A stretch of DNA of 64,000 nucleotides from Nitrospira defluvii (GTDB lineage: Bacteria > Nitrospirota > Nitrospiria > Nitrospirales > Nitrospiraceae), in assembly GCA_011525625.1 (NCBI GenBank), contig WYAX01000016.1:62001-126000 (forward strand), given 5' to 3'. The notes below the pieces were generated by a model, which did no database searches, was not told where the DNA came from, and saw only the letters and a program-made list of their open reading frames with translations. Of the stretch, positions 11,101 to 22,486 are shown in pieces; within the stretch, counting starts at the first letter, position 1; every line of letters begins with the position of its first letter. The translations under genes were made by a program, and so were the position numbers.

Positions 11101-14100
11101 CGCAGCTCGCAGAGATCTGGGCGGACGTCCTGCAGATCGAACGGGTCGGGATTCATGACAACTTCTTTGAATGCGGGGGGGATTCCATCCTGAGCTTGCA
11201 GGTGGTGAACCGTGCCAGGCACCGGGGGTTATCGTTGACCCCGAGGCAGCTCTTTCAGCATCAAACCGTCGCCGAATTGGCGGCGGCATCGGTCGAGCCC
11301 CACGAAGGCAGTCCGCCACACCGTGCGACCGATCTGTCTGCCCGCCTGCTTGACGAGGCTTCGTACGCCGCAGCGGAAGCCGCCTGTCCGACCCTCGAAG
11401 ATGCGTATCCGCTGAGCCCCCTGCAGCAGGGCCTGCTGTTTCACAGCCTCTATGCCCCAGGATCCGGCGTCTACGTCGAGCAGATGAGTTGGCGCATGCA
11501 GGGTCCCCTGGACCCGTTGCTGTTTCGCGAGGCGTGGCAGCGGATCCTCGATCGACATCCGGTCTTGCGGACGAGGTTGTTGTGGCGTGAGGTTTCGTCG
11601 CCGATCCAGATCGTGCTGCCCAACGTGCGGTTGCCCTGGGCGGAGTTGGATTGGCGTGACTGTCCACCGGACGAACAGGATCGTCGGTTCAATCGCTTGG
11701 TAGAAGAAGACCGGCGGACGGATTTCGATTTCGAACGGCCTCCACTGATGCGCCTGGTGCTGATCCGTCTCGGGCAGGAGTCCTTCGCGGTGTTGTGGAC
11801 GCACCACCACATACTCATGGACGGTTGGTGCCTGCCGATTCTGTTGCAAGAGGTCTTGAGCACCTATCAGGCGAGCCAGCGCGAAGAGCAGCTGCGGATC
11901 GAACCGGTCGTGCCCTATCGCCATCATATCGCCAGGCTGCTTGCGCAAGACCAGACCGAGGCCGAGCGCTTTTGGCGTGCGGCCCTGAAGGGCAAGACGA
12001 CGCCGACGGTACTGGGTGAAGAGATCGTGGCCGATCGGGTTGCGCCTGGTCCCCCCAACGGCATCGCCACCGTCGCACTCTCCTCCGAGGCGACCGCGCG
12101 ATTGCGCACCTTCGCGCAGACGCATCGGGTGACGCTCAATACGCTCGTGCAGGGGGCCTGGGCGATCCTGTTGAGCCGCTATAGTCGGGAATCGGACGTC
12201 TTGTTCGGGACGACCGTATCCGGCCGGTCCTCCGACCTCCCCGGGATCGACACCATGATCGGGCTCTTCATCAACACCCTGCCGTTACGTATCCGCGTCG
12301 CGCCCGATGCGGTCCTCTCCGACTGGTTACAAACGCTGCTGGCGCAGAACGGCGAACTGCGGCAATTTGAGCAGACCCCGCTGGTGCAGATTCAAAGCTG
12401 GAGCGAGGTGCCGCGAGGGCAGCCGTTGTTCGAAAGCCTGGTCGTATTCGACAACCATCCCATGGATGAACGCCTGGAAGGGGAGACCGGCGTCACAGTG
12501 GAGCGGGTGGTCCTGTCCGGGCAAACGAACTATCCCTTGACGCTGAACGTGTTGCCGGGGAAGGAGCTCACCTGTTCGCTCTGGTACCAACCGAGCCGGT
12601 TCCGGGACGACAGGGCGCATCGCCTTGTCCGACAGCTGGAAACGCTGCTCATGGGCATGGTGCAGGCACCCCATGCGCGCCTGGGCCTCCTTCCCCTGAT
12701 GGATGAAGCAGAGCGGGAGCAGGTGGTGGGGGAGTGGAACCAGACGGCGCGGGGCTATGTGCGGACGGCCGTGCCGGCGCAGATTGCGGCGCAAGCGGCG
12801 CGGACGCCGGCGGCCATCGCCGTGCGGGCCGGCGCGCACACCCTGACCTATGCGGCGTTGCTCCGGCGGGCGTACCAACTCGCCCAGACCCTCCGCCGAG
12901 GCGGGGTCGGGCCGGAATGCCTCGTCGCGGTGGCCCTGGACCGGTCGGTGGATCTCGTGGTCGCCCTGCTCGGGACCTGGTACGCGGGGGCCGCCTTCGT
13001 GCCGCTCGATCCGTCGTACCCCGTCGAGCGGCTGCGCTACATGCTCGACGACAGCCAGGCGGCGCTGCTCGTGACGGACAGCGCGCAGGCGGCACGTCTA
13101 GCGCATCCCGGGCCGACCCTCTGTCTCGATCAGAATCGCGCCACCCTGGCCACCCTGCCGGCCACGCCCCCGCCGGGGCCGGTGGCCGAGGCGCAGCTCG
13201 CCTACGTGCTCTACACGTCCGGCTCAACCGGGCAGCCGAAAGGCGCCGGCAACAGCCACGAGGGTTTACGCAACCGGCTCCAGTGGATGCAGGAAGCCTA
13301 TGGGCTGACGGACCGTGACCGCGTGTTGCAGAAAACCCCGATCAGCTTCGACGTGTCCGTGTGGGAATTCTTCTGGCCGCTGCTCGTCGGCGCCGAACTG
13401 GTCATGGCCGAGCCGGGGGCCCATAAAGAACCGGCCCGCCTGATCGAGCAGATCATCGCCGCGAGCATCACCACCCTGCACTTTGTGCCGCCCATGTTGC
13501 AGGCCTTCCTCGACCAACCCGGTGTCGAGCGCTGCCGGAGCCTCCGGCAGATCCTCTGCAGCGGCGAAGCCCTGCCGGCGACGCTGCCGCCGCGGGTACA
13601 GCAGCTGCTGCCGGGGGTGGCGCTGCACAATCTCTACGGGCCCACCGAAGCCGCCATCGACGTGACGGCCTGGACCTGTCCGACTCCGCCAGCGGCCCTC
13701 GTACCGATTGGCCGGCCCATCGCCAATCTGCAGATCTACATCCTGGACCCGCAGGGCGAGCCGGTGCCGATCGGCGTGCCGGGCGAGGGCTACATCGGCG
13801 GGATCGGGGTGGGCCGGGGCTACCATCGGCGGCCGGACCTGACGGCCGCGCGCTTCGTGCCGGACCCCTTCAGTGCGCAGCCCGGGCAGCGGCTCTATCG
13901 AACGGGCGATCTCGTGCGGTACCGGCCGGACGGGACCATCGAGTATCTGGGCCGGTTGGACCATCAAGTGAAGATCCGGGGCGTCCGCATCGAGTTGGGC
14001 GAAGTGGAAGCGGCCTTGCGGCAGCAGGCAGGGGTGCGGGAAGCCGTGGTGGTGGCGCGGCGGAACGGCCCGGGCGGGGCACGGCTCATCGCCTATGTGA

Positions 14101-14618
14101 CGACCGATCCGGATCGCCTCGTCGACGCGGCGGCACTCAAGGCCGCGCTCGCGCAGACGCTGCCGGAGTATCTCGTGCCGGCGCTCATCGTCCCGCTCGC
14201 CGCACTCCCGCTGAGCCCGAACGGGAAGGTGGACCGTGCGGCCTTGCCCGCGCCGGAGCTGGCGGCACTGCGCACGACGGCCTATGAGACGCCGAAGACG
14301 GAGGCCGAACAGCAGTTGGCCGCCATCTGGGCCCAGGTGCTCGGCCTCGCCCAGGTCGGCCGCCACGACAACTTCTTCGAACTCGGCGGGGATTCGATTA
14401 CGAGTCTGCAAGTCCTGGCCAAGGCCCATCGAGAAGGCATCACGCTGACCCCGAGGCAGCTCTTCGAGCACCCGACCGTCGCGTCGGCGGCTGCCGTGGC
14501 GGTGATCGGGACTGTTGACGCCATCGTGCCGTCGGCGGATGAACAGGATCCGGGACGGATCGTGGACGTGGAATTGAGCGACGAGGAGATGGAGAACCTG
14601 TTGAAGGAGATTGGATAG
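8121..14618 (+). CDS. NRPS1: C1-A1(Dab)-T1-C2-A2(Ser)-T2
   Basis: This is a 2165-residue two-module synthetase. C1 (about residues 20-450) has H147-H148 in [10 protein letters not shown]1 (about 455-950) has the P-loop [10 protein letters not shown] near 628 and pocket residues read as DIWELTADD(K), a diaminobutyrate code. T1 has its serine at about S1022 (GGDSI). C2 starts near residue 1095 (YPLSPLQQG) with HHILMDGW at about 1229. A2 has [10 protein letters not shown] near 1698 and code DVWHLSLID(K), the classical serine code. T2 has its serine at about S2092 (GGDSI). The C-terminus is a short acidic helix ([15 protein letters not shown]), likely a docking segment for the N-terminus of NRPS2, which begins 2 bp downstream. 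C1 would accept the chain from the synthase that ends at 461. The A2-T2 stretch is a near-duplicate of A4-T4 in NRPS2. Confidence 0.95.
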   Translation: MLMPQDRAQEPAAEAEQYLFPMSFGQRRLWFLSQLEPDSASYNTAIAVRMEGRVDREILLDCFNRIVARHEVLRTTFGSEEGEPVQIVAAAGHVTLECDVVENRPEAVRQAAREEAQRPFDLERGPLLRLRLFDLAEHDHLLVVTLHHIVCDGWSAQILAREFARLYAAAVIGIESPLPTLPIQYADYAEWQRGWLQGEVLERQLAYWKKQLAGDLPVIALPTDRPRGSVQTSSGSRYDFAIPTSIAAGLRDLSRRHNVTLFMTLLAAFQTWLMRYTGLEDICVGTPIACRTKRETEELIGFFANTLVLRTNLSHNPTFPQLLERVREVVIGGQEHQELPFEELVDTLKPARALSHSPLFQVLFVLQTTLNEALSLPGLLVEITEVDTSAAKFDLSLDMAETETGLEGVFEYNTDLFDEQTIARMAEHFQTLLAGICAQSDRRLNELPFLSPEEQVQALLVGPEPSVEAAGFSDFAAAFEAQVERSPDAVAVECRGVTRTYAELNGEADRIAHALSTVGVGPDTVVALLLDRGIMLLTAIVGVLKAGGAYLPLDLTHPAARWNEVMASSGARVVVTSESARALLLEASPLVSSGAVALVTIDGLGSMGPASCATPRCSPDQLAYIIYTSGSTGSPKGAMVTQRGLMNHLWSKCESLGLGSSDVVAQTASPCFDISVWQHLAALLCGGRTLIVPEDVARDPSRLLHHLDEGKVTVVETVPILLKGMLDSQETATLRPLRWLLPTGETLPPQLCREWLERYPGIPLVNAYGPAECADDVATATIAVPPTADDVCMPIGRAIRGIRLVVVDRWLAPVPVGVPGELCIGGVGVGRGYINDASRTAAVFVPDPFGPEPGARLYRTGDLVRLRRDGNLEFLGRVDHQIKLRGVRIEPEEIDARLRSLPGIRDTVTVLREDRPGQKRLVAYVVASDDPSPSVEAWRGALRRQLPEAMIPSQFLCVEVIPRTANGKVDRFSLPKPPEGSGGEYVPPRDAVEAQLAEIWADVLQIERVGIHDNFFECGGDSILSLQVVNRARHRGLSLTPRQLFQHQTVAELAAASVEPHEGSPPHRATDLSARLLDEASYAAAEAACPTLEDAYPLSPLQQGLLFHSLYAPGSGVYVEQMSWRMQGPLDPLLFREAWQRILDRHPVLRTRLLWREVSSPIQIVLPNVRLPWAELDWRDCPPDEQDRRFNRLVEEDRRTDFDFERPPLMRLVLIRLGQESFAVLWTHHHILMDGWCLPILLQEVLSTYQASQREEQLRIEPVVPYRHHIARLLAQDQTEAERFWRAALKGKTTPTVLGEEIVADRVAPGPPNGIATVALSSEATARLRTFAQTHRVTLNTLVQGAWAILLSRYSRESDVLFGTTVSGRSSDLPGIDTMIGLFINTLPLRIRVAPDAVLSDWLQTLLAQNGELRQFEQTPLVQIQSWSEVPRGQPLFESLVVFDNHPMDERLEGETGVTVERVVLSGQTNYPLTLNVLPGKELTCSLWYQPSRFRDDRAHRLVRQLETLLMGMVQAPHARLGLLPLMDEAEREQVVGEWNQTARGYVRTAVPAQIAAQAARTPAAIAVRAGAHTLTYAALLRRAYQLAQTLRRGGVGPECLVAVALDRSVDLVVALLGTWYAGAAFVPLDPSYPVERLRYMLDDSQAALLVTDSAQAARLAHPGPTLCLDQNRATLATLPATPPPGPVAEAQLAYVLYTSGSTGQPKGAGNSHEGLRNRLQWMQEAYGLTDRDRVLQKTPISFDVSVWEFFWPLLVGAELVMAEPGAHKEPARLIEQIIAASITTLHFVPPMLQAFLDQPGVERCRSLRQILCSGEALPATLPPRVQQLLPGVALHNLYGPTEAAIDVTAWTCPTPPAALVPIGRPIANLQIYILDPQGEPVPIGVPGEGYIGGIGVGRGYHRRPDLTAARFVPDPFSAQPGQRLYRTGDLVRYRPDGTIEYLGRLDHQVKIRGVRIELGEVEAALRQQAGVREAVVVARRNGPGGARLIAYVTTDPDRLVDAAALKAALAQTLPEYLVPALIVPLAALPLSPNGKVDRAALPAPELAALRTTAYETPKTEAEQQLAAIWAQVLGLAQVGRHDNFFELGGDSITSLQVLAKAHREGITLTPRQLFEHPTVASAAAVAVIGTVDAIVPSADEQDPGRIVDVELSDEEMENLLKEIG
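12711..14396 (+). repeat. Ser A-T cassette, copy 1 (in NRPS1)
   Basis: This stretch, from the end of C2 through A2 to the carrier serine codon of T2, is strikingly similar in DNA and protein to 19232-20914 in NRPS2. The two copies share long identical runs such as [30 protein letters not shown] and [14 protein letters not shown]. Similarity fades on both sides: the C domains before them belong to different classes, and the carrier sequences diverge right after GGDSI. The copies differ by about 3 bp in length. It looks like an intra-cluster duplication or gene-conversion tract. Confidence 0.85.
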
Positions 14619-14620
14619 GC

Positions 14621-17600
14621 ATGCAGGCGAACAGGATCGAGCAGCAGACGACCGAGCGCGCGACCGGCGGAGCCCTTAAGAACATCGAGGCGGTGTATCC
14701 GCTCTCTCCCATGCAGGAGGGCATGCTGTTCCATACGCTGATGAATCCCGGAACCGGCATCTACCTGATGCAGAACCGGTATTACGTGGAAGGTGAGGTG
14801 GACCCGACGGTATTTCGCCAAGCCTGGACACAGGTCATCGCACGCCATGCCATTCTGCGCACCTCGTTCGTCTGGAAAAACCAGAAACGTCCCCTGCAAG
14901 CCGTTCACAAGGAGATCGAGGTCCCGCTCGATGTCATGGATTGGCGGGGGAAAGAGCGGGCGGCGCAGATCGCCGAGCTCGATGCGGTGTTGCAGCAGGA
15001 GCTTGCCCAAGGGTTCGATTTTGCCAAGGCGCCGCTCATGCGTCTGCGGCTCATCCGTCTGACCGACCGCACCTATCAGTTCGTGCATAGTTTTCACCAT
15101 ATCCTGCTCGACGAGTGGTGTATCTCTCCGCTGTTGATGGATTTCCTGGCCCACTACGAAGCCTGTGCCCAGGGTCTCGTGTGCCAGGCGGAGAAACCTC
15201 GCTCCTATCGGGACTATATCGCCTGGCTGCAGAAGCAGGATCTGGACGCAGCCAATCGGTTTTGGCGCGAGTATCTGCAGGGATTTTCCACGCCCACTCC
15301 GCTTGCCTATGACCGGCCCCCGGAGGGGTTGGCCGACCAAAACGATGACGCGGCGGATCATTGCGTCCACCTGAGCGCGGATCTCACGGCACGGCTCACG
15401 GCCCTGGCCCAGCAACATCGTGTGACGGCGAATACCTTCGTGCAAGGAGCCTGGGCCCTGCTCCTCGCGCAGTACAGCGGGGAGAAGGATGTGTTGTTCG
15501 GCGTGACGGTGGCGGGCCGACCGACCCAACTCGTCGGGGTGGAATCGGTGCTGGGCCTCTTCATCAATACGCTGCCGTTGCGCGTGTCGGTGGCGCCGGA
15601 CCGTCCGGTCATGGCCTGGTTGAAAGACCTGTTGGCGGAAAACGTCCGCCTTCGCGAGTATGAATATACCCCGCTCATTCAGATTCAACGCTCGAGCGAG
15701 ATCCCGCGGGGAGAAGCCCTCTTTCACAGCCTGTTCGTGTTTGAGAACGCCCCGGTGGATCCGGCGTTGTGCGAGGGGCGGATCATGTTCCGCGCCGAGG
15801 AGGAGCAGTATCGCGTCCATACGAATTATCCCATGACCGTGATGGGTTGGCCGGGGAAAGAGTTGGGGCTCAAACTGTCCTATGACCGCCGCCTGTTCGA
15901 TTCGGACACGGTCCTCCGGATGATCGGTCATCTACAACATCTGTTGGAAGCCGTCATCACGCGGCCGGATGCCCGCATCGGCGACCTGCCTATGGTCGAT
16001 CGGGAAGAACGCACGCGGCTGCTGTCGTATGGAATCGGAGAGACGGATCAGCCGCAGGACGACCGTCCCTTTGCCCTGCGATTCGAAGCGCAGGTGCGGC
16101 GATCTCCGCAGGCCATCGCGGTCCGCTGCGGCGATCAGTCGTTGACCTATGACGTCCTGAACCGTCGGGCCAATCGTCTGGCCCATCGGCTGCGGGCGGA
16201 AGGAATCGGTCCGGATGCGGTCGTTGCAGTCCTGGATGAGCGTAGCCCAGACCTGCTGACGATGATCCTCGGTTGTTTCAAGGCCGGCGCGGCCTATCTG
16301 CCGCTCGACCCACACCATCCGGTCGCCCGTGTCGCGCGGCTGCTGGAACTGAGCCGCGTCCGCGTCGTCGTCGTCTCGCGGCGTCTGAGCGCCCATTTGG
16401 AGCAGGCCCTGTCGGCGATGCCTCAGGCGACACGTCCGTTCGTGGCAGTCCTCGACGATCTCGTGGCGCAGCAGGGGAAAGACGAAGATCGTCCAGTCGT
16501 TTCGCGGCCGGATCAGTTGGCCTATGTCATTTATACTTCCGGCTCGACGGGCATCCCCAAGGGAGCCATGGTCACGATGGGCGGCATGCTCAACAACATC
16601 GAGAGCAAGGTGCGGTCGTTCGCGATCGGACCTCAGGATGTCATCGCACAAACTGCCTCCCAATGTTTCGATATTTCGGTCTGGCAGTTCTTGACCGCAC
16701 TGCTGTGCGGAGCCACCACCCATATCCTGTCCGATGAGCTGGTACGAGAGCCATCGCGACTGCTGACACATCTGGAGACATCGGGCGTCACCATCTACGA
16801 AGCGGTGCCTGCCGTGTTGCAGGCCCTCTTGGACGCCGGCGACTGTGCGGACGCGCCACCGGTCCTTGCCTCTCTGCGCTGGGTCTTGCCGACGGGGGAG
16901 GCGCTGCCGCCGGCCCTCTGTCGCCGCTGGTTCGAGCGCCACCCGAAGATCCCCCTTATGAACGCCTATGGGCCGGCCGAATGTGCCGACGACGTCGCCG
17001 TCCATCCCATCCAGGCGGCGCCGCCTGCGGATGCCGTCCGGGTTCCGATTGGGCGGCCGATTCAACACCTGCGCCTCTACATCGTCAACCGGTTGTTTGA
17101 ACCGGTGCCGGTCGGCGTCTCCGGCGAACTGTGGATCGGAGGAATCGGTGTCGGTCGAGGATATCTGGAAGACTGCGCCAGAACGGCAGAATCGTTCGTG
17201 CCGGATCCGTTCGGGGACGCGCCCGGAGCAAGGCTGTATCGCACCGGTGATCTGGCCCGTTACCGGCCCGACGGCACGATCGAGTACGTGGGGCGTGTGG
17301 ACCACCAGGTTAAGGTGCGGGGATTCCGGATCGAACTCGGTGAGATCGAATCCTGCCTGACCGACCAGGAGGATGTGCGGGAGGCAGCCGTGGTCGTTCG
17401 GGAAGACCGCCCCGGAGAACGGCGGTTGGCGGCCTACGTCGTGCCGCAGGAAGGCCGATCGATCGATAGCGACGGGCTGCGGACCGCGCTCCAGGGACAA
17501 CTTCCCGAGTACATGGTTCCCTCGATTGTGCTCACGCTGGACTTTTTGCCGCGTACGCCGAACGGCAAGGTGGACCGGCGTGCCTTACCGGCTCCCGATC

Positions 17601-20600
17601 TATCTGGTCTTCAGGACGCCTCCTACCTCGCGCCGCGTACCGTCACGGAAGAGCTGCTCGCCGGTATCTGGGCGGACATTCTCGGTCTCGAACGCGTCGG
17701 GGTGCGGGACCATTTCTTTGAGCTGGGAGGTCATTCGCTCCTGGCTACGCAGGTCGTGTCCCGCATCCGAAACGCCTTTCACATCGAGCTGCCGTTACGC
17801 GCTGCGTTCGAATGTCCCACCATCGCCGATCTGGCGGCGACGGTGGATCGGGTTCGTGCCGAAGGCAGCGGAGACCGGATTCCCCCGTTGACGGCCTCGC
17901 GCCGGGAGGGGCCGGCTCCCTTGTCCTTTGCGCAACAGCGGCTCTGGTTCCTGGCGCAATTGGAGCCGGAGAGCTGGCTGTACAACCTCTCATTCGGACT
18001 CCGTCTCCGTGGCCCGCTCGATGTGGATGCGTTGCGAGCGAGTTTCGAAGTCGTGGCGACGCAGCACGATCAATTGCGGACGTGGTTCCTCCGCGTCGAG
18101 GGTCGCCCGGCGCAGGTCGATCTGGATTCACCGGCCGTGCCGTTCGATCGGCAGACTGCCGATCCTGGACCAGGCCTATCGTTGGAGCAATACGTCGAAG
18201 CGCTGGCCGGGGAGGAGGCCCGAAGGCCGTTCGCGTTGGAAGGCGGCCTCCTGTGGCGCGTCAAGCTGGTTCAATTGGGCGACCAAGATCATCTGTTGCT
18301 CGTCACCTTACATCATGCCATCGCAGACGGGTGGTCATTGAATCTGTTGCTGGCAGACATGCTGGCGGCCTACGGTGCCTTGCGTGACGGGGAACCCGTG
18401 GCTGTGCCGACGCCGACGGTGCGGTACGCCGACTATGCACGGTGGCAGCGTGAGTGGCTGACAGGCGAGGTGCTCGATCGTGAACTGGACTATTGGAAGA
18501 GGACGCTCGCAGGAGCTCCCCCCCTGTTGAGCCTGCACGCCGACCGTCCTCGTCCCACTATCCAGACGTTCCGTGGGGCACGCCACACTTTCACCGTGTC
18601 ACCGGACGTCGCCGCCGCCCTGCAAGGGCTGAGTCGGAGACAGGGCGTAACCCTGTTCATGACGTTGCTCGCGGCGTTTCAGGTGTTGTTGCACCGGTAT
18701 AGCGGAGAAGCGGACCTGTCGATCGGGACGCCGATTGCGAATCGCACGACTGTCGAGACGGAAGGGGTGATCGGCTTCTTCGTCAACACCCTCGTGCTGC
18801 GGACCGATGTAAGCGGTCATCCGCGTTTCATCGATCTTCTCGAGCGGGTGCGAGAAACGGTGTTGGGCGCACAGAGTCATCAGGATGTGCCGTTCGAGCA
18901 GGTCGTCGATGCGCTCAAGCCGGATCGTGATCTCAGCCATGCCCCGCTGTTTCAAGTGATGTTTGCGCTGCAGACCCTTGGCCGGGACATGGTGGAAATT
19001 CCGGACCTCACGATCGAACCGCTGGAGGTCGATCCCGGGAGCGCGAAGTTCGATCTCTCGCTGGAAATGACCCTAGCGCCGGAAGGTCTCACCGGGTTTT
19101 TCGAGTTCAATCTGGATCTCTTCGAGCCGTCCACGATCGCGCGCATGGCCGGTCATTTCCTTACCCTGCTGGAGAAGATTGTCGCGGAGCCGCAACGCAG
19201 GCTCACGGCGTTTCCGATGATGGACGCCGCGGAGCGGGCGCAGGTGGTGGGGGCGTGGAACCAGACGGCCTGCGCCTATCCGGCGGTGTCGGTGCCCGCG
19301 CAGATCGCCGCCCAGGCCGCGCAGACCCCTGAGGCCGTGGCCGTGCGGGCCGGCGAGCAGACGCTGACCTATGCCGCATTGCTCACCCAGGCGCAGCAGC
19401 TCGCCGGCGCGATCCGAGCGCGCGGGATCGGCCCGGAATCGCTCGTCGCGGTCTCCCTGGAGCGCTCGCTCGACCTGGTCGTGGCGTTGCTCGGCACCTG
19501 GTACGCCGGCGCCGCCTTCGTGCCCCTCGATCCCTCCTATCCTGTCGAGCGCCTGCGCTACATGCTCGACGACAGCGACGCGGCCCTGCTGCTCACCGAC
19601 CGTGCCCAGGCCGTCCGGCTCGCCCCGGTCGGCCCCACGCTCTGCCTCGATCAGGACCGGGCCCAGTGGACCGCGGCGTCGGTGATGCCTCCGCCCGTTC
19701 CGGCCGAGGCGCAACTCGCCTACGTGCTCTACACCTCCGGCTCCACCGGCCGGCCGAAAGGCGCCGGCAATACCCATGCGGGCCTGCGCAACCGGCTCCA
19801 GTGGATGCAAGCCGCCTATGGCCTGACCCCGGCCGACCGCGTGCTGCAGAAGACCCCCATCAGCTTCGATGTCTCCGTCTGGGAATTCTTCTGGCCCCTC
19901 ATCGTCGGCGCCGAACTGGTCATGGCCGAGCCGGGCGCCCATAAAGATCCCGCCCGCTTGCTCGACCACATCGACCAGTACGGCATTACCACCCTGCATT
20001 TTGTGCCGCCTTTGCTGCAGGCCTTCGTCGATCATCCCGGCGTCGCACGCGGCCGGAGCCTGCGGCAGATCCTCTGTAGCGGCGAAGCCCTCCCGGCCAC
20101 CTTGCCCCCGCGCGTGCAGCAGCGCTGGCCGGAGGTGACTCTGCACAATCTCTATGGGCCCACCGAAGCGGCCATCGATGTCACGGCCTGGACCTGTCCG
20201 ACGCCCCCGCCGCCCACGGTGCCGATCGGGCGGCCCATTGCCAATCTCCAGTGCTACATCCTCGACCCGCAAGGCGAGCCCGTGCCGATCGGCGTGCCGG
20301 GGGAATGTTACCTCGGCGGCATCGGCGTCGGGCGGGGCTACCACCGGCGGCCGGAGCTGACCGCCGAGCGGTTTGTGCCCGATCCCTTCAGCGCCCACCC
20401 GGGCCAGCGGCTCTATCGTACGGGCGATCTCGTGCGCTTTCGGCCCGACGGGGCCATCGACTATCTGGGGCGGTTGGATCAGCAGGTGAAGATCCGCGGC
20501 GTGCGGATCGAATTGGGCGAAGTCGAAGCCGCGCTCCGGCAGCAGCCGGGCATTCGCGAGGCGGTGGTCGTGGCACGGCGGGACGGCCAAGCCGGAGCCC

Positions 20601-22486
20601 GGCTCATCGCCTATGTGACGGCCGACCCGGATCGCCCGTGGGAGACCGCGGCGCTCAAGTCGGCGCTCGCGCGCACGCTCCCGGAGTATCTGGTGCCCGC
20701 GATCATCATCCCGCTGGCGCAGCTGCCGCTCAGCCCGAACGGGAAGGTGGATCGCCGCGCCTTGCCCGCCCCGGAGTGGGACACACAACGGACGCAGTCC
20801 TACGAGGCGCCCGCGACCGAGACCGAGCAGCAGCTCGCCGCCATCTGGGCTCAGGTGCTCGGCCTCCCCCAGGTCGGCCGCCACGACAACTTCTTCGAGC
20901 TCGGCGGGGATTCGATTCTTGCGCTGCAAGTCATTGCACAGGCCAAACAGATCGGTCTCTCGCTGACGCCCCGGCAGCTGTTTCAACAGCAAACGATCGA
21001 CGCGCTCGCGGTGGCCGCCCATCTGGAGGCGGACCGGTCGCCGGCCATTCAGGCTGATCAAGGAAGGGTAGCGGGATCATTCCCCATGACGCCGGCCCAA
21101 CGCTGGTGGTTCGAGCAACGATTGTCCGAGCCTCATCACTGGAACCAATCGCTCATGGTCACGCTATCCGAGCCGCCCGATCGCGCCAGGCTGGGCCGCG
21201 CGATCCGGTGGCTGCTGGATCAGCATGACGGTCTGCGCTGCCGCTTCACGCGCACGAATGCCACCACCGCAAGAATCGAAGCGGCCGTCTCTCCGGACGA
21301 GGCGCTGGTGGTGATCGAACTTCACGAAGAGGCCGGCAGCGAAGCGTCGACCGCAATCGCGCGCGAGGCGGAGCGGTATCAGCAGAGCTTGGATGTGGAA
21401 CGGGGGCCGCTGTTCCGCGCCGTCCTGTTTGACTCGGGCCCACTGCGTCCCGCGACGCTCCTGTTCATCGCGCACCATCTGGTCGTGGACGGCGTGTCGT
21501 GGCGCATCCTCTTGGAGGACCTTGAGCGGGTCTATCGCGATGAGGCAGGTGTCGCGCCGACTGCCTGGCCTAAAACCACATCGATCAAACAATGGACGGA
21601 AGCGGCGCAGCAGGCTGCTCAGTCCGAGACGGTCCTGAATGAACTGCCTTTCTGGGAGAAACAGGTTTCATCGGAAGTCTCCGGCCTCCCACTGGACCAT
21701 CCGGCGGCTGATGGGACGGAAGCCTCGGCGGAAACCTGCCCGGTGACATTCACCAGGGCAGAAACCGAGGCGTTGCTGCGGGAAGCTCCCGCGGCCTACC
21801 GGACGCAGGTGAACGACCTTCTGCTGGCGGCCTTGGCACAGACGTTTCAGCGCTGGACCGGGCAGGGTCATCTGCTGGTGGACCTGGAAGGCCATGGCCG
21901 CGAGCCCTTCGTGCCGGGAACGGATCTCGCTCGGACGGTCGGATGGTTCACGAATATCTATCCGATTCTTCTGCGATTGCCGGAGGGTTCGAACGGCGAC
22001 ATCGTGAAGGGCATCAAGGAACAACTGCGGGCGGTCCCTTCCGGTGGAGTCGGGTACGGCCTGCTGCGGTATCTATCGCAACATCCCGGCGCCGTCCGGC
22101 TTCAGCAACCATCCTCTCCCCAGGTCTGCTTCAACTATCTGGGGCAGCTGGATCGGGGGACAGCCGGACAGAGCCTGTTTGAGCTGGCCGCCGGACCGAC
22201 GGGCAGGGAGCATGGACCATCCAATGTCATGCGGTACGAGTTCAACATCAACGCGGACATCACCGATGGCTGCCTCACCGTCAACTGGACGTACAGCCGC
22301 GCCAGAATCGATCGATCGACGATGGACAGGCTGGCGGCCTCGTATCGCCGGCACCTGTGCGACCTGATCGCCCATTGCTGTTCGCCGGAGGCGGGCGGGT
22401 ACACCCCGTCCGATTTCCCGGACGTCGACCTCGACCAGGATGTCCTCGACACTATTCTTCAGTCTATGGAGAGCCATGCACGATAA
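14621..22486 (+). CDS. NRPS2: C3-A3(Dab)-T3-C4-A4(Ser)-T4-E
   Basis: This is a 2621-residue two-module synthetase ending in an epimerase. After a short docking-type N-terminus, C3 starts at about Y26 (YPLSPMQEG). Its active-site motif is HHILLDEW (H159-H160), with Glu where Gly is usual. A3 (P-loop near 638) reads DIWELTADD(K), i.e. Dab. T3 has serine S1039 in GGHSL. C4 starts near 1101 ([11 protein letters not shown]) with HHAIADGWS at 1231-1232. A4 (P-loop near 1704) reads DVWHLSLID(K), i.e. Ser. T4 has serine S2098 in GGDSI. The final domain from about 2154 ([11 protein letters not shown]) with [11 protein letters not shown] at 2285-2286 is an epimerization domain, so module 4 should deliver D-Ser. 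An AAGGAG about 11 bp upstream supports the ATG at 14621. The 3' end overlaps NRPS3 by 11 bp. Confidence 0.95.
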   Translation: MQANRIEQQTTERATGGALKNIEAVYPLSPMQEGMLFHTLMNPGTGIYLMQNRYYVEGEVDPTVFRQAWTQVIARHAILRTSFVWKNQKRPLQAVHKEIEVPLDVMDWRGKERAAQIAELDAVLQQELAQGFDFAKAPLMRLRLIRLTDRTYQFVHSFHHILLDEWCISPLLMDFLAHYEACAQGLVCQAEKPRSYRDYIAWLQKQDLDAANRFWREYLQGFSTPTPLAYDRPPEGLADQNDDAADHCVHLSADLTARLTALAQQHRVTANTFVQGAWALLLAQYSGEKDVLFGVTVAGRPTQLVGVESVLGLFINTLPLRVSVAPDRPVMAWLKDLLAENVRLREYEYTPLIQIQRSSEIPRGEALFHSLFVFENAPVDPALCEGRIMFRAEEEQYRVHTNYPMTVMGWPGKELGLKLSYDRRLFDSDTVLRMIGHLQHLLEAVITRPDARIGDLPMVDREERTRLLSYGIGETDQPQDDRPFALRFEAQVRRSPQAIAVRCGDQSLTYDVLNRRANRLAHRLRAEGIGPDAVVAVLDERSPDLLTMILGCFKAGAAYLPLDPHHPVARVARLLELSRVRVVVVSRRLSAHLEQALSAMPQATRPFVAVLDDLVAQQGKDEDRPVVSRPDQLAYVIYTSGSTGIPKGAMVTMGGMLNNIESKVRSFAIGPQDVIAQTASQCFDISVWQFLTALLCGATTHILSDELVREPSRLLTHLETSGVTIYEAVPAVLQALLDAGDCADAPPVLASLRWVLPTGEALPPALCRRWFERHPKIPLMNAYGPAECADDVAVHPIQAAPPADAVRVPIGRPIQHLRLYIVNRLFEPVPVGVSGELWIGGIGVGRGYLEDCARTAESFVPDPFGDAPGARLYRTGDLARYRPDGTIEYVGRVDHQVKVRGFRIELGEIESCLTDQEDVREAAVVVREDRPGERRLAAYVVPQEGRSIDSDGLRTALQGQLPEYMVPSIVLTLDFLPRTPNGKVDRRALPAPDLSGLQDASYLAPRTVTEELLAGIWADILGLERVGVRDHFFELGGHSLLATQVVSRIRNAFHIELPLRAAFECPTIADLAATVDRVRAEGSGDRIPPLTASRREGPAPLSFAQQRLWFLAQLEPESWLYNLSFGLRLRGPLDVDALRASFEVVATQHDQLRTWFLRVEGRPAQVDLDSPAVPFDRQTADPGPGLSLEQYVEALAGEEARRPFALEGGLLWRVKLVQLGDQDHLLLVTLHHAIADGWSLNLLLADMLAAYGALRDGEPVAVPTPTVRYADYARWQREWLTGEVLDRELDYWKRTLAGAPPLLSLHADRPRPTIQTFRGARHTFTVSPDVAAALQGLSRRQGVTLFMTLLAAFQVLLHRYSGEADLSIGTPIANRTTVETEGVIGFFVNTLVLRTDVSGHPRFIDLLERVRETVLGAQSHQDVPFEQVVDALKPDRDLSHAPLFQVMFALQTLGRDMVEIPDLTIEPLEVDPGSAKFDLSLEMTLAPEGLTGFFEFNLDLFEPSTIARMAGHFLTLLEKIVAEPQRRLTAFPMMDAAERAQVVGAWNQTACAYPAVSVPAQIAAQAAQTPEAVAVRAGEQTLTYAALLTQAQQLAGAIRARGIGPESLVAVSLERSLDLVVALLGTWYAGAAFVPLDPSYPVERLRYMLDDSDAALLLTDRAQAVRLAPVGPTLCLDQDRAQWTAASVMPPPVPAEAQLAYVLYTSGSTGRPKGAGNTHAGLRNRLQWMQAAYGLTPADRVLQKTPISFDVSVWEFFWPLIVGAELVMAEPGAHKDPARLLDHIDQYGITTLHFVPPLLQAFVDHPGVARGRSLRQILCSGEALPATLPPRVQQRWPEVTLHNLYGPTEAAIDVTAWTCPTPPPPTVPIGRPIANLQCYILDPQGEPVPIGVPGECYLGGIGVGRGYHRRPELTAERFVPDPFSAHPGQRLYRTGDLVRFRPDGAIDYLGRLDQQVKIRGVRIELGEVEAALRQQPGIREAVVVARRDGQAGARLIAYVTADPDRPWETAALKSALARTLPEYLVPAIIIPLAQLPLSPNGKVDRRALPAPEWDTQRTQSYEAPATETEQQLAAIWAQVLGLPQVGRHDNFFELGGDSILALQVIAQAKQIGLSLTPRQLFQQQTIDALAVAAHLEADRSPAIQADQGRVAGSFPMTPAQRWWFEQRLSEPHHWNQSLMVTLSEPPDRARLGRAIRWLLDQHDGLRCRFTRTNATTARIEAAVSPDEALVVIELHEEAGSEASTAIAREAERYQQSLDVERGPLFRAVLFDSGPLRPATLLFIAHHLVVDGVSWRILLEDLERVYRDEAGVAPTAWPKTTSIKQWTEAAQQAAQSETVLNELPFWEKQVSSEVSGLPLDHPAADGTEASAETCPVTFTRAETEALLREAPAAYRTQVNDLLLAALAQTFQRWTGQGHLLVDLEGHGREPFVPGTDLARTVGWFTNIYPILLRLPEGSNGDIVKGIKEQLRAVPSGGVGYGLLRYLSQHPGAVRLQQPSSPQVCFNYLGQLDRGTAGQSLFELAAGPTGREHGPSNVMRYEFNINADITDGCLTVNWTYSRARIDRSTMDRLAASYRRHLCDLIAHCCSPEAGGYTPSDFPDVDLDQDVLDTILQSMESHAR
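19232..20914 (+). repeat. Ser A-T cassette, copy 2 (in NRPS2)
   Basis: This is the partner of the copy at 12711-14396. It covers the end of C4, all of A4 and T4 up to the carrier serine codon. The homology stops at GGDSI, after which this copy continues LALQV and the other TSLQV. Both copies keep the unusual PKGAGN block after the ATP-binding loop and the same serine pocket code. Confidence 0.85.

Noticed and set aside
22440-22475. Upstream start of NRPS3 at 22440
   Set aside because: It lies inside the end of NRPS2 with no ribosome site; ATG 22476 has GGAGAG upstream and gives a standard docking N-terminus.
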